From Candidatus Methanogaster sp. (GTDB taxonomy: Archaea; Halobacteriota; Methanosarcinia; Methanosarcinales; Methanogasteraceae), in NCBI GenBank assembly GCA_003194445.1, contig PQXF01000004.1:19562-83561 (forward strand): DNA of 64,000 nt, in the 5' to 3' direction. The translations under genes were made by a program, and so were the position numbers. The notes beneath the pieces are model-generated. The model had not been told where the DNA came from. It did no database searches and saw only the letters and a list, made by a program, of their open reading frames with translations. Shown piece by piece: positions 42,901-52,951 of this stretch; position 1 is the stretch's first letter, and each line of letters starts with the position of its first letter.

Positions 42901-43754
42901 ACGAGCTGTCCTCCGCGTGCGACCATCATCTGGGTCATCTCGTAGACGAACATCTGCATCAGTTGCTCGATCTCCTCGTAGGACATCCCCTCGAGATACG
43001 GCGCAAGAAACGTCAGAAAGTTGTAGAACCCCTGACCGCCTGCGAAATTCGTCTGCGCGCTCCCGAGAGCCTTTACTGCGTGGAGAATTGCAACCTCTGC
43101 TTTCTTTGCAGGACCTGCTACACTCGACTTCGTGCCGCTCCCATCCGGCATCAGCCCGTAATAGAAGAAGTACCTGAGGTCCCAGTCCATACAGAAACTG
43201 CGCGTTCCGAGATACTCGAGATCGTGGATGTGAATATCTCCGCTCAGATGCAAATCGGAAAGTTTCGGCGGCAGCAATAGCAGATACTGCTCTTTTGAGA
43301 TCTTGTCTGCCTTCTTCTTATGCGAAGTTTCCGCATTCTCTTGAAGATTTGCATTTTCATTTGCTTCGAACCCTTCACCCACATCGATCTGGTGCGCGTC
43401 ATACACCGGAGTCCCTACCCTCGTTGCGATGTTTCGCCATTCGGGATGCCCGCGCTCAAGGAGGGTTACGTTGACGAGTTCGCGCACGAGCGGACCTGAT
43501 AGGTTCTTAAGACCGATCTTTTTGATGCGCGCCTCCACCTCTTTTGCAATCTCTTCCGCCTCCTCTTCGGTTATTGGATCGATCCTGTAAAATCGCTTGG
43601 AAAGCTGCGTCTCCTTTAAAAGCTGAGCTACGATTGCGTGCCGGTCCCAGTCCATCACGTGCCCGTCCGTTGTCCGAACCCTGGACATCTGCGGCACGCT
43701 CTTCCAGTCAAGCGTCTTTTGCACGGTCTCTTGTGGATGACACCGGCGTTTCAT
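39990..43754 (-). CDS. nrdD: Anaerobic (class III) ribonucleoside-triphosphate reductase with intein
   Basis: [30 protein letters not shown]-terminal [20 protein letters not shown] zinc site; exteins join as [14 protein letters not shown]. Confidence 0.93.
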   Translation of the reverse strand: MKRRCHPQETVQKTLDWKSVPQMSRVRTTDGHVMDWDRHAIVAQLLKETQLSKRFYRIDPITEEEAEEIAKEVEARIKKIGLKNLSGPLVRELVNVTLLERGHPEWRNIATRVGTPVYDAHQIDVGEGFEANENANLQENAETSHKKKADKISKEQYLLLLPPKLSDLHLSGDIHIHDLEYLGTRSFCMDWDLRYFFYYGLMPDGSGTKSSVAGPAKKAEVAILHAVKALGSAQTNFAGGQGFYNFLTFLAPYLEGMSYEEIEQLMQMFVYEMTQMMVARGGQLVFSSVQLAPGVPKLWRDKPVVYKGRIYNGDPDQAPLRMYGEFEREVRISFKALMNVMLGGDYWGKPFNFPKPEISIEPDFMGEDEEFNAKHPDLPTYSELYDLTFELAAKFGTPYFDNQIPAYRGAGEGISCYQCLSKDELVPIIVDGNVKVDYISNLFERGAAGGTHVDGDVEFARLDASAPSMEFGRFSVDAHPFSGIMRKRYRGKLLNVILESGRRIKVTPDHPVFVYRSGGFEKITTRELAAGDYLPVMKQTGFEGAAVHSIDLEDILIEAGFGDASGSRARVSEITVKNGMVNILHAKRKGLPKTFYITPEFVRFLGYYMSEGCSDHSGRRYSVRLSFGKHETDLIDDAKQCIKESLEIDPIISIESTAVNVTINSKLLYLLLDALGCGHTAHDKSVPDLLYNVEPALVGEYLQGVFVGDGNAESRVNILKHERYGEYESRASTIRLKLVSKLAVQKLVLLAGRVDVQMNYYERMQKTMHPQTKESYLLPTFIVSVTAQEQIQKFEQTVGYGASAVHADLRKTAGIFTRIPIEESGLGYSNLTYSSQYRSGGCQHVSPSLIDADGDGAQIIENIVGGDIHPLRVRRIEDIDYDGYVYDLVDVSDTHNFPNALGIITGNCCAYNFSSNSDTDSDFDDKLIFKDGKHFSMGAWQVISVNCPRAAYRANHDDEALFNELKRMMDIAVQIHKIKREWMNQIVDAQRMPFATQRPLDPVTREKGSQAVDLEGLVYEIGVVGINEMVEHHTGHQLHESKDAWKLAIRAMTEMEFYSKELSEEHGMTIALARTPAETTVGRFAVADILDPRYSECAKKVVKGDIDRALASIHKTRDLPIYYTNGTHIPPGAGISLAERIGLEHVFFPIVDGGNIMHIFLGESTPDPKGLRDFAMRIAKNTQTGYFAFTRDMTICTDCSHLAPGLKDECPNCGSTNVEQLSRVTGYLQAVSGWNAAKKQELEDRKRYGESDMV
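41034..42500 (-). other. NrdD intein with LAGLIDADG-type homing endonuclease domain (489 aa)
   Basis: Starts [21 protein letters not shown], Hedgehog/intein-like [39 protein letters not shown], ends [25 protein letters not shown]. Confidence 0.93.
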
Positions 43755-44014
43755 GGTGCGTTCCCCACCAGATCATCTACCACGTCCTTTCTGACCCGAT
43801 CTCCGTCAAACATCTCTTCAAGGATCTGAAACGAATCTCCGACCTGCAGAACAGGCGCCATCATCGTGAACACTCCGTTTGCGCGCAGTTCTGTGAGCGC
43901 TGCCGGCGTAGACATATCTGCTTCTGTGTACTCGATCGCTGCCGATTTTAGATAACTCTTCAGTTTCTTGCATTTCGGACATGTGCTGGTTGTATATACG
44001 ATGATTCCGGTCAT
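43751..44014 (-). CDS. Glutaredoxin/NrdH-like thioredoxin-fold protein
   Basis: MTGIIVYTTSTCPKCKKLKSYLKSAAIEYTEADMSTP; overlaps the nrdD start by 4 nt. Confidence 0.85.
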   Translation of the reverse strand: MTGIIVYTTSTCPKCKKLKSYLKSAAIEYTEADMSTPAALTELRANGVFTMMAPVLQVGDSFQILEEMFDGDRVRKDVVDDLVGNAP

Positions 44015-44035
44015 GAAAACTCCCTTCTTATGTAT

Positions 44036-44072
44036 AAAACGGACGTGATGGGATTCAAATCTTGAGTGTGAC
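44036..44072 (-). pseudogene. Degraded 3' end of tRNA-Arg (duplicate)
   Basis: AAAACGGACGTGATGGGATTCAAATCTTGAGTGTGAC mirrors AAAACGGACGTGAGGGGATTCGAACCCCTGATGTGCAG 803 bp downstream. Confidence 0.8.
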
Positions 44073-44163
44073 ATATGTGTTTAATCATGAATTAACCCTG
44101 CGGTTTATCTAACTTGACAGCATCATCAATATTATACAATCTTCAAACGTCGGGTGATCGGAA

Positions 44164-44379
44164 ATGTCCAGTGATGCAACACAAATATATGGAACCTATA
44201 AAACGCATGGAACACATGAATCCGGATGGGTAACCATTTCTACGGACGAATACGAGTCAATGGTACGAACAATCGAGGTATTGTCCGACAAAGACCTCAT
44301 GGAACAAATTGAAGAAGGTAAATGCGATAATGTTAAAATTATGGATTTCGAGGAACTTGCAAAGGAACTTGGAATCTAA
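44164..44379 (+). CDS. RelB-like antitoxin candidate, 71 aa
   Basis: WVTISTDEYESMVRTIEVLSDKDLMEQIEEGKCDNVKIMDFEELAKELGI; next to a RelE-like gene. Confidence 0.65.
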   Translation: MSSDATQIYGTYKTHGTHESGWVTISTDEYESMVRTIEVLSDKDLMEQIEEGKCDNVKIMDFEELAKELGI

Positions 44380-44633
44380 AATTCGTTTTTATGTCTAATA
44401 GCTTCGATTACGACCACTTTTTCATTATGATCTATGGAGTACATGATTCTAATTTTATTCTCAAAATATAGTTCCCAATAACCATGAAGTGAACCTCTTA
44501 ATGGTTTACCATGTATATCAGGATTTTCTTTCAATTTCCTAATTTTAATAGCAAAACGTTTCTGGATGTTTTTATCAAATTTCCGCAATCTTTTTTCTGC
44601 GGGCTCTCTGATCTTGATGGTGAAAGAATTCAT
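44376..44633 (-). CDS. RelE/ParE-superfamily toxin candidate
   Basis: FTIKIREPAEKRLRKFDKNIQKRFAIKIRKLKENPDIHGKPLRGSLHGYWELYFENKIRIMYSIDHNEKVVVIEAIRHKNEF. Confidence 0.87.
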   Translation of the reverse strand: MNSFTIKIREPAEKRLRKFDKNIQKRFAIKIRKLKENPDIHGKPLRGSLHGYWELYFENKIRIMYSIDHNEKVVVIEAIRHKNEF

Positions 44634-44683
44634 ATTACGCAGATGCAGTCTATGCTATTTCCTCAATTATGAATCCACCATTT

Positions 44684-44817
44684 GCGCGCAGTTCTGTGAG
44701 CGCTGCAGGTGTCGGCATATCTGCCTCTTCGTATTCGACCGCTGCCGATTTCAGATAACTCTTCAGTTTCTTGCATTTCGGATATATGCTGGTTGCATAT
44801 ATGATAATTCCAGTCAT
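44684..44817 (-). pseudogene. 5' remnant of the glutaredoxin gene (duplicate)
   Basis: Ungapped match to 43881-44014 with offset 803 bp. Confidence 0.88.
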
Positions 44818-44842
44818 GAAAACTCCCTTCTTATGTACAAAA

Positions 44843-44917
44843 CGGACGTGAGGGGATTCGAACCCCTGATGTGCAGCTTAGGAGACTGCCGCCCTATCCT
44901 GGCTAGGCCACACGCCC
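44843..44917 (-). tRNA. tRNA-Arg (anticodon CCT)
   Basis: GGGCGTGTGGCCTAGCCAGGATAGGGCGGCAGTCTCCTAAGCTGCACATCAGGGGTTCGAATCCCCTCACGTCCG; acceptor, anticodon (GCAGT-CTCCTAA-GCTGC) and T arms all pair. Confidence 0.92.
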
Positions 44918-44965
44918 ATAGTGCGGGTGATGTTTAATCTATCGTCCCAATGCACATTAATCCAT

Positions 44966-45171
44966 ATGGTGGAACTGTCGAGTGCTGCAAAAGATATGTA
45001 TGGAACAGATAAAACCGGGAAGATAACTATTTATACGGACGAATGTGTGTCAATTGTGCGAACGAGGGGGTACTCTCTGATAAAGACCTTATAGAGCAGA
45101 TTGAAGAAGGTAAATGTGATAATGCCAAAATTGTGGATTTTGAAGAGCTTGCACGGAAGCCTGGGGTGTAA
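44966..45171 (+). pseudogene. Degraded second copy of the RelB-like antitoxin
   Basis: Same wording as 44164-44379 (GATAAAGACCTTATAGAGCAGATTGAAGAAGGTAAATGTGATAATGCCAAAATTGTGGATTTTGAAGAGCTTGCAC) but with a frameshift near GAACGAGGGGGTAC. Confidence 0.85.
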
Positions 45172-45183
45172 AAAGAGATAGCC

Positions 45184-46053
45184 TCAATCCATCATCGTGC
45201 CGATCCCCTCGTCGGTTAGCAGTTCAAGCAAGAGCGAGTGCGGCTTGCTACCATCGATGATGTGCACCTTCGATACCCCGCCCCGGATCGCGCAGACTCC
45301 GCCCCGTATCTTGGGGATCATCCCGCTCCGGATCGTGCCGTTCTCGGTCAGGTCGTCCACCTCTGACACTGGGATGTGTGATATAAGTGTATCCGTATCA
45401 GACTGATCCGCAAGCACCCCTACCACGTCTGTTAGCAGAATCAGTTTCTTTGCATGAAGAGCAGCAGCGATATCCCCTGATACCGTATCCGCATTCAGGT
45501 TCAGACTGTTTCCAGCGAGATCTACAGCAATCGGTGCGATCACAGGGATATATCCGCGCCCTGATGTGATCATCAGTACCTCGGGGTTTATAATCTCGGT
45601 CTCACCGACCCAGCCAAGATCGATCTCATCGCTGGTTCCAGCAACGACCATCGGCGCTTTCTTTTTGGCAAGGATCAACCTACCATCCTTCCCTGAAAGT
45701 CCGACGCCCTTACCTCCGTACCTGCCGATTAGCGAGACTATTCTCGTGTTCACGTTCCCGACAAGCACCATGCGCGTGATTTCAAGAGTCTCGTCATCTG
45801 TTATGCGTAAGCCACCTGCGAATTCAACCTTCTTGCCGAGGCGCTCCATCTTCTCTGATATCTCAGGACCGCCGCCGTGTACGATGACCGGATGGATTCC
45901 GATGTACTGTAAAAGGATCACGTCGCGGACGATGTCGTCGAGGATCGACGGCTCAACGATCGCATTGCCCCCGATCTTGATCACTATGATCGAGTCCGCA
46001 AACTCCTGGATGTACGGCAGCGCTTCGATTAAGATATCTGCTCTGGTTGGCAT
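45184..46053 (-). CDS. argB: Acetylglutamate kinase
   Basis: VIKIGGNAIVEPSILDDIVRDVILLQYIGIHPVIVHGGGPEISEKMERLGKKVEFAGGLRITD. Confidence 0.95.
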   Translation of the reverse strand: MPTRADILIEALPYIQEFADSIIVIKIGGNAIVEPSILDDIVRDVILLQYIGIHPVIVHGGGPEISEKMERLGKKVEFAGGLRITDDETLEITRMVLVGNVNTRIVSLIGRYGGKGVGLSGKDGRLILAKKKAPMVVAGTSDEIDLGWVGETEIINPEVLMITSGRGYIPVIAPIAVDLAGNSLNLNADTVSGDIAAALHAKKLILLTDVVGVLADQSDTDTLISHIPVSEVDDLTENGTIRSGMIPKIRGGVCAIRGGVSKVHIIDGSKPHSLLLELLTDEGIGTMMD

Positions 46054-46063
46054 CTTATCTATC

Positions 46064-46351
46064 CTACCCCATAATCTCCTTCGTCCTCTTTGCAATCATC
46101 AGGATCCCGACGGCAACGATCCCCATCCCGAAGTTCCGAAGTATTCCGGAAAGCGTATCGGCGTACGGAATCTCGGCAAGCACGACCACGATATATGCGG
46201 CATGTATCAGGCAGCCAAGCAGAACGACGTACCAGCACTGCTTCCAGTAGATCAGTTTTGTCGATCGAACCGCATAGATGCACGCATATATCCAGAACAA
46301 TTCAATCACGAACCGCACTGCAAGTTCAGTGCTCGACTCCACGATAGACAT
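46064..46351 (-). CDS. Small membrane protein, 95 aa
   Basis: Hydrophobic helices (FVIELFWIYACIYAV, WYVVLLGCLIHAAYIVVVLA, FGMGIVAVGILMIA). Confidence 0.6.
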   Translation of the reverse strand: MSIVESSTELAVRFVIELFWIYACIYAVRSTKLIYWKQCWYVVLLGCLIHAAYIVVVLAEIPYADTLSGILRNFGMGIVAVGILMIAKRTKEIMG

Positions 46352-46386
46352 GTGTTGATATTCAACGCCATGCCATATAAGACCAC

Positions 46387-48534
46387 ATGTTAATCGAGAT
46401 AATCATCTGGTATGCGCTGATCCTCGTAATCGGCATGGCAGCATTCCCTATCGTCTCGATCGTCTGCAAAAATCTCTCTGACCGCGGATACTGCATATCA
46501 AAGATCGCAGGCATCCTGATACTCTCGTACCTCGCATGGCTCCTCTCATATCTACTATCCTTCAGCAGAGGGACAGTTCTACTTGCTCTTGCGATTCTCT
46601 GTGCCTTATCACTGCTTTGCATCATATACGGAAAAAGCGAGGTGCACGTTGGAAGAGACGTGGTCATCAGGAATGAAATTGTCTTCTTCGTAGCTTTCAT
46701 AGTTTTTCTGGTAATACGAGTGTACAGTCCCGAGATCATCAACTTCGGTGAGAAGTTCATGGACTTCGCATTCTTAAATGCAGTCATGCGGAGCAGCCAA
46801 TTCCCGCCACACGATCCGTGGTTCGCGGGGGGACTGCTGGATTTCTACTATTATTTCGGATACCTGACCGTGGCTGTGCCGTGCAAGATCTCCGGAATCG
46901 CAACCGCGGTCACGTACAATCTCGGACTGGTCACGTTCGCAGCGCTTGCGGCAAATGCCGCCTTTGGCATCGGGTATGACCTGACAAAGAAGATCAGGTA
47001 TGGCATATCTACGATGATCTTTGTCGTATTCATCGCAAACGCACACATCGTATTTGATATGGCGGCGCGTCTCCTCAATCTCGAGACAGGCAGCCACGAA
47101 CACATCTTCAGGCTCTGGGAGTCCACGAGGATTATACCGGACACGATCAACGAGTTCCCGTACTTCGGTTTCACTTTCGGTGATCTGCATCCGCATGTCA
47201 TCTCGATCCCGTTTCAGTTGCTTGTGCTTGTGCTAATGCTAAACATTCACAGGTCTGACGAAATCGGGATTGCAATATACGGGATCGGCAGGACTCGTAT
47301 CCTCGCGGGAATAATCCTGTCCGCGCTTGCGATAGGCGCGCTCTTTCAGTTGAATGCGTGGGACTATCCGACATATCTGATCATCTTCACATCAATCGTC
47401 CTGGTTCAGCAGTACCACGCCGCATCTATCAGGAATGCGTTGGTTCCGATCGCAACCGTCGCTGTTATGAGCATTCTCCTGTTCATGCCGTTTTATCTGG
47501 ATTTTCAGGGTGCAGGCGCATCCGGATCCGGAATCGGGATCGTGTATCAACACACACTGCTGATCGATTTCATAGAGATATTCGCGCTCTTCCTGTTTCT
47601 GATATTCTCGTTCATGTTCTTGCGCCTGGATATTGACCGGAGGTATGTGGTTGCCCTGATCCCGGTAGCCGCGCTCTCCATGATCTTCTTCCAAACGCTG
47701 ATCATCACCATCCCGCTTACCCTGCTCTGTATATACCTACTGTTTCATGAGGTTCACGAGGATATGAAAAGCGATCGCTTCATTATGGTTCTCGTACTGA
47801 CAGGCTCGCTGCTTGCAATCTTCTGCGAGATATTCTATCTCGATGATCATTTTAGCGCTCCAAACGAGCGCATGAACACTGTATTTAAGTTGTACTTACA
47901 GATCTGGATTCTATGGGGTATCGCATCCGGATACTGCCTGTACCGGAGCATATCACTATTAAAGCGCAGAAGCAGCAGAAATCGCGGTAATAAAACGATC
48001 TGGATCATCATCTTCTGCATACTCTTCGCATCATGTGGCATATGTTCACTCACCATCACCGCCGAGAGGATATCGTTCGATCACAATCCGCGATCGCTTG
48101 ACGGGACTATGTATCTGAATCTGTCCGACAGGGGCGAGTATCGGGCGATATCGTGGATCCGCAGGGAGATTCCGGGAACGCCAGTCATTCTTGAGGCACC
48201 TGGGAGAGATAGTTACTCCACCGATTCAAGGGTCTCTGCATTTACTGGCTTGCCGACTCTCATCGGATGGAGATGGCACGAAATTATGTGGGGGCGCGGT
48301 TGGGATGAGATCGGACCGAGGGTAAAAGATGCTGATACGATCTACCGCACTCATGACGTACCTCTTGCAATCGATCTGCTGGATGAATATAATGTCAGTT
48401 ACGTCTACGTCGGAGCTGCCGAACACGAACGGTACGACGAGAGCGGAGGCCTCTACAAGTTTGAGGACGAGGATTATTTCGAGTGCGTCTACATTGGATC
48501 GGTTCAAATCTACCAGTTGAAGGGATGTCCATGA
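46387..48534 (+). CDS. DUF2298 (YYY) multi-pass membrane protein
   Basis: FLNAVMRSSQFPPHDPWFAGGLLDFYYYFGYLTVAVPCKISGIATAVTYNLG and many TM segments. Confidence 0.88.
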   Translation: MLIEIIIWYALILVIGMAAFPIVSIVCKNLSDRGYCISKIAGILILSYLAWLLSYLLSFSRGTVLLALAILCALSLLCIIYGKSEVHVGRDVVIRNEIVFFVAFIVFLVIRVYSPEIINFGEKFMDFAFLNAVMRSSQFPPHDPWFAGGLLDFYYYFGYLTVAVPCKISGIATAVTYNLGLVTFAALAANAAFGIGYDLTKKIRYGISTMIFVVFIANAHIVFDMAARLLNLETGSHEHIFRLWESTRIIPDTINEFPYFGFTFGDLHPHVISIPFQLLVLVLMLNIHRSDEIGIAIYGIGRTRILAGIILSALAIGALFQLNAWDYPTYLIIFTSIVLVQQYHAASIRNALVPIATVAVMSILLFMPFYLDFQGAGASGSGIGIVYQHTLLIDFIEIFALFLFLIFSFMFLRLDIDRRYVVALIPVAALSMIFFQTLIITIPLTLLCIYLLFHEVHEDMKSDRFIMVLVLTGSLLAIFCEIFYLDDHFSAPNERMNTVFKLYLQIWILWGIASGYCLYRSISLLKRRSSRNRGNKTIWIIIFCILFASCGICSLTITAERISFDHNPRSLDGTMYLNLSDRGEYRAISWIRREIPGTPVILEAPGRDSYSTDSRVSAFTGLPTLIGWRWHEIMWGRGWDEIGPRVKDADTIYRTHDVPLAIDLLDEYNVSYVYVGAAEHERYDESGGLYKFEDEDYFECVYIGSVQIYQLKGCP

Positions 48535-48580
48535 AAAGATATTTCAACAAGCAGTATAAATCAAGATGCGGTGAATCGTA

Positions 48581-49312
48581 ATGAATGATGAGCGAAAGAT
48601 GGAACGGATGGAGACTGGCATACCCGGATACGATGAACTGCTCGGAGGCGGCTTTTTCGAAGGGTCTGTGAACGTGGTCATCGGCGGGTCAGGAACAGGT
48701 AAGACGGCTTTTGGTGGAGAGTTTATATATAACGGCGTAAAGGGAGGCAAGACCGGGATGGTCGTCCTCACATCAGAAGAGGCTGAATACATAAAGAGAG
48801 AATGGTATACGTCGTTTGGCTGGGATTTCTGGAAACTCGAGGAAGAGGGTAAGGTCATCTTCGTCGATATCGCTGATCCGAGTCTGCGGCTACAGAAGAC
48901 CGTGGAGATCTCACCTGATGAACTGATCAAGAGTTTTAAGAAGTTGCTTGAAAGCAAGATAAAGAACGTAGATCCGGATTTGATATTCATCGATTCGCTG
49001 GAAGCCGTATTCCTGGCTATAGAATCGAGATACCGGCTGAAGAGTATGGTTGATGACGTATTCAATGTTCTGCGAAGGGCTACTGCTACATGTATCGTCA
49101 CAAGCGGCACGATCTACGGTGTGGATGAGATCATTGCATACAGTTCCGATTCGATCACCGATCTTGGTATGGTGCGTGTCGGAAACAACCTACAGCGCTC
49201 GGTTCATGTCTCGAAACACCGCGGCTCAGCCACCATCAATCAGGTGCGTGTGCTGCAACTATCAGATGATGGCATCTCTGTACTCTCGCAGTCGCCATAT
49301 CTTGAGTTTTAG
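48581..49312 (+). CDS. KaiC/RecA-superfamily ATPase
   Basis: RMETGIPGYDELLGGGFFEGSVNVVIGGSGTGKTAFGGEFIYNGVKGGKTGMVVLTSEE. Confidence 0.88.
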   Translation: MNDERKMERMETGIPGYDELLGGGFFEGSVNVVIGGSGTGKTAFGGEFIYNGVKGGKTGMVVLTSEEAEYIKREWYTSFGWDFWKLEEEGKVIFVDIADPSLRLQKTVEISPDELIKSFKKLLESKIKNVDPDLIFIDSLEAVFLAIESRYRLKSMVDDVFNVLRRATATCIVTSGTIYGVDEIIAYSSDSITDLGMVRVGNNLQRSVHVSKHRGSATINQVRVLQLSDDGISVLSQSPYLEF

Positions 49313-49378
49313 GCGTCGCACAGAATATCAGGCTTGGCCAGAAAATAATCAATCCGCGTATATATCAGGCTCATCCAT

Positions 49379-50776
49379 TCACGATCTCGGCAGCCCAAGC
49401 CCGAACTCATGATGCAGCGCACGCACAGCCTCCTCTGCCCCATCACTTCGCACCACAAACGAGATGTTGTGCTCTGAAGATCCCTGACTGATCATGATCA
49501 CATTGATGCCCGCGCCCCCCATCGCGGTAAAGACGCGTGCTGCAATGCCGGGGATGCCAACCATGCCTGCCCCGACCACCGCGACTGCGCTGACATCCGG
49601 GTTCATCGTAAGCTCGCGTATCACTCCGTTTCTGAACTCTGACCTGATGGCATCCGCAGCGATGTTCAGATGCGACCCTTCGACAACGATCGAGATGTTC
49701 GCCTCGGACGATCCCTGACTGATCATGGTAATGTTCACGCCTGCCTCTGCGAGTGCGCCAAATACGCGTGCTGCAACCCCAATGGTGCCGACCATGCCAG
49801 CTCCTGATATATTTATCAGCGCGATGTTTTCGATGACGGTGACCGCTTTCACGACCTCTTTGCCCCGCTCCTGATCCCTCACCACGAGAGTGCCCCTGAA
49901 ATCCGGATCGAAGGTGTTTAGCACGCGCACGGGGAGGTCGTTTTTGATCGCGGGTTCGATCGCACGTGGATGAAGCACCTTTGCGCCAAAGTACGAGAGT
50001 TCCATCACCTCGATGTACGAGATCAGCGGGATGTTGCGCGCGTCTGGCACGATATCAGGGTCTGCGGTCATGATCCCGGACACCTCCTTCCAGAACCAGA
50101 TCTCATCTGCATCGATCGCATCACCTATCAGCGATGCCGAGAAATCAGATCCGCCGCGCCCGAGCGTTGTCGGGATGCCTGACGTGTCTTCTGCGATAAA
50201 GCCTGTGACCACGAAGACGCACTCGCTGATCAGCGGGAGCAGGCTCTCACGTATCCGCTCATTGGTGCCTTCAAGCGGTTTTGCTGCCCCGTATTCGCTG
50301 TTGGTCATGATCCCGGCCTCTCGGCCTGTAAGGTGCGTCGAAGAGATGCCGATCGAGCGGAGAGCTCCTGATAGGATCGGTGATGAGAGTAATTCCCCGT
50401 ATGAAGAGATGTAATCGCGGGAACGGCGGGTCAACTCACCAAGATAGCATATCCCGGTCAAAGCCTGCTCCAGTTCGCAGATACGGCTGTCCAGTTCGAT
50501 TAGTACCTGATTGAGAGTGATCTCGTCGTTGATTGCTACCTGCGCCGCCCTGTAATGGACGTCTCGCAGATGCTTGACCAGTTCACGAACCGCCTCGATG
50601 TCTCCCGCATCCGATATCCTATCTGCCTGCTCCAGCAGATGGTCCGTGACCTTCTTAAGCGCAGAGGTCACAATGACCAGTTCATGGTCTCGATAGCGGT
50701 TTATCAACTCGGCGACCCATTTTATCTTCTCACCATCTGCGATCGAGGCGCCTCCGAATTTCATGACCAGCCGCAT
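49379..50776 (-). CDS. Aspartate kinase with C-terminal tandem ACT domains
   Basis: MRLVMKFGGASIADGEKIKWVAELI, TTLGRGGSDFSASLIGDAI, twice MISQGSSExNISxVV. Confidence 0.93.
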   Translation of the reverse strand: MRLVMKFGGASIADGEKIKWVAELINRYRDHELVIVTSALKKVTDHLLEQADRISDAGDIEAVRELVKHLRDVHYRAAQVAINDEITLNQVLIELDSRICELEQALTGICYLGELTRRSRDYISSYGELLSSPILSGALRSIGISSTHLTGREAGIMTNSEYGAAKPLEGTNERIRESLLPLISECVFVVTGFIAEDTSGIPTTLGRGGSDFSASLIGDAIDADEIWFWKEVSGIMTADPDIVPDARNIPLISYIEVMELSYFGAKVLHPRAIEPAIKNDLPVRVLNTFDPDFRGTLVVRDQERGKEVVKAVTVIENIALINISGAGMVGTIGVAARVFGALAEAGVNITMISQGSSEANISIVVEGSHLNIAADAIRSEFRNGVIRELTMNPDVSAVAVVGAGMVGIPGIAARVFTAMGGAGINVIMISQGSSEHNISFVVRSDGAEEAVRALHHEFGLGLPRS

Positions 50777-50826
50777 AATTTATAATGATGGGCGCGCTCA
50801 CTTGAAAAAGATAGTGGTTTTATATC

Positions 50827-51816
50827 TTGGGAGCTATTTCATTCACCATGCTTTTTAGCGACCTGCTTGGCATCGCAGATGAGCCCGTGCAGCTCATAGA
50901 GATGAGTTTCAGCGACCAGAAATCCTGCAAACTGACCAGATACCAGCTCACAGAGATCGTCCGGTCCGGGATGCCGTTTGGTGAAGTGATCCGGATAACA
51001 GGCGCGGACGGACCAGGCGGTCCGGATGAACTGCTCGGAATCGCAGTTCTTGCAAATTCGGAGGGACAGGACTTCCGGATGATATTCGTAAACACGATAT
51101 GCAAAGATCCGGGTTTCACGGATCTATGCGCGGGTTTGTGCGAACACGCGAGGAGCGTCCGAACCGTGGAGACAACGGATTTGCAGTTCATGGACGCGAT
51201 CATCGAGTATTATTCGATCATGCTCGTGAACCGGATGCTATGTGACCGGTGCATATCCACAAAAAAATCGTTTTCAGAGATATTTTCAGAATCGCGTGTG
51301 GATAGACTCATGGCACTTTTAAAGACCATCGAACAGTCCGGCAACACCGATTTCGCGGGGATGGATGCACTCGAGATCTGCTGCGGCAACGGGATGGCGA
51401 CGATCGCACTCACTGAACTGGGCTGCGATCCGTTCTGCATGGATTCTGACCAATGCGCGATCTGCGAAGGGCTTGAGCACGGCGTGCTTACCCCGCACCG
51501 GTCAGTGGTTCTGGACGCAACAGAACTTTCTGCCTTCTTTGATGCGGAATCCTTCGACTGTGTCATCGGATTCATGCTCGGTGCGATCTATCCGTTTAAT
51601 AAGGATCTCTGGGCGCGCATCATGTCAGAATCTGCTGTTTTGTTGCGCGAAAATGGACTTCTTGTGTTCACGGTTCATAAGGAGGAGGAGATCATCATCT
51701 TAAAGGAGGTTATGGGCGCGATCGGGATGGAGGGGGAGATTATCGACAACCGTGACGATGCAGGGGTGTATGATCAGTGGGTATATCTCGGGCGGAAAGA
51801 GCGTTTTATAGGGTGA
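50827..51816 (+). CDS. SAM-dependent methyltransferase-like protein
   Basis: MDALEICCGNGMATIALTELGCDPFCMDSD motif I region and FDCVIGFMLGAIYPF. Confidence 0.7.
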   Translation: MGAISFTMLFSDLLGIADEPVQLIEMSFSDQKSCKLTRYQLTEIVRSGMPFGEVIRITGADGPGGPDELLGIAVLANSEGQDFRMIFVNTICKDPGFTDLCAGLCEHARSVRTVETTDLQFMDAIIEYYSIMLVNRMLCDRCISTKKSFSEIFSESRVDRLMALLKTIEQSGNTDFAGMDALEICCGNGMATIALTELGCDPFCMDSDQCAICEGLEHGVLTPHRSVVLDATELSAFFDAESFDCVIGFMLGAIYPFNKDLWARIMSESAVLLRENGLLVFTVHKEEEIIILKEVMGAIGMEGEIIDNRDDAGVYDQWVYLGRKERFIG

Positions 51817-51910
51817 GGAATCGGGTGTCGATCATCTTCGGAAGCGTGACAGGTTTGAGGATATGTTGAACCAATAACTTTACAATCAGGCAGTTCGATA
51901 GGTTATTATT

Positions 51911-52444
51911 ATGAAGTTGAAATCCATAATGCTCGTAGCGCTGTTGCTTGCTGTGCTGTTTTCCGGGTGCATCGGTGACAAGGATAAGGTTGCACCGACT
52001 CCGACACCTACGCCTGCACCTACGCCAGAACCGACTCCGACTGTGGCACCGACTCCAACCGAGACGCCGACACCAGAACCGACTCCAACCGCGGTGACAA
52101 GAGAGCCGGAAATCCAGAGGATATGGCTCGATGAGTGGTCATTCAAACCCCGGAATCCAACGATTTATGTTGGAGATGCCCTGGAGTGGAACAACAATCA
52201 AGGTATCCGGCAGATGAGACTGAATGAAAGTGCAAGTGTCGCTACCGGTAAGCTTGAGTGGGAGAACCTTCAAGAAACCCCTGTATATGACTTCGTACTG
52301 GTAAGCGAAGATGGGCTCTGGGAGAATCAGACAATCATCCTCGGTAAGAAGTTTAGATATGCGTTCAACACATCTGGCAACTATACGTATTACTGCCAAA
52401 GATTCAGGGGGACGATGAGCGGAACCGTGACCGTGCTTCCGTGA
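51911..52444 (+). CDS. Cupredoxin-like lipoprotein with TP-rich linker
   Basis: Lipobox LLLAVLFSGC, TPTPTPAPTPEPTPT linker, C-terminal YAFNTSGNYTYYCQRFRGTMSGTVTV blue-copper-like motif. Confidence 0.8.
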   Translation: MKLKSIMLVALLLAVLFSGCIGDKDKVAPTPTPTPAPTPEPTPTVAPTPTETPTPEPTPTAVTREPEIQRIWLDEWSFKPRNPTIYVGDALEWNNNQGIRQMRLNESASVATGKLEWENLQETPVYDFVLVSEDGLWENQTIILGKKFRYAFNTSGNYTYYCQRFRGTMSGTVTVLP

Positions 52445-52445
52445 T

Positions 52446-52802
52446 TCAGGCGACGGAATGTACAGCTTCCGGCACAGGTTCATGTATCGCAGCGGTCGCG
52501 CGAAGTTCTTGCTCGCAGGTCCGCTCGGACATGTAGGTAGAGGCAACCTCGTCAAACTCGAGTAACTGCGAAACGATCGGGTTTTCCTCGTTTAATTTAT
52601 ACAGCGTTGCCCGCCCGATCTTTCTGGTAGGAATCACAAGATTCCATTCCTCCAGATTTCTCCAGTGCCGATTTATCGTAGTCCATCCGATGCCTGCGTG
52701 TTCTGCGATCTCAGTTTTGGAGTAATCGTATCCTTTGTGGTCTATCAGAAAATCCAGCATCTTTATTGCCGGAGTTTCTCCGAAGATGTGTTTTAGTGCC
52801 AT
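52446..52802 (-). CDS. Winged-helix transcriptional regulator
   Basis: MALKHIFGETPAIKMLDFLIDHKGYDYSKTEIAEHAGIGWTTINRHWRNLEEWNLVIPTRKIGRATLYKLN. Confidence 0.82.
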   Translation of the reverse strand: MALKHIFGETPAIKMLDFLIDHKGYDYSKTEIAEHAGIGWTTINRHWRNLEEWNLVIPTRKIGRATLYKLNEENPIVSQLLEFDEVASTYMSERTCEQELRATAAIHEPVPEAVHSVA

Positions 52803-52951
52803 GTTGTGTGTGCGCTACTGATGTTTCAGTGTGTGTTGCTGTGATTGCGATGGTAGGTAGTGGTAATAGTAATGTATTAGTAGTAGTGGTGGTATATTTA
52901 AACCTTTCGCATAGAAGGCTATATATACCTTAAACGGAACATTGATATACC

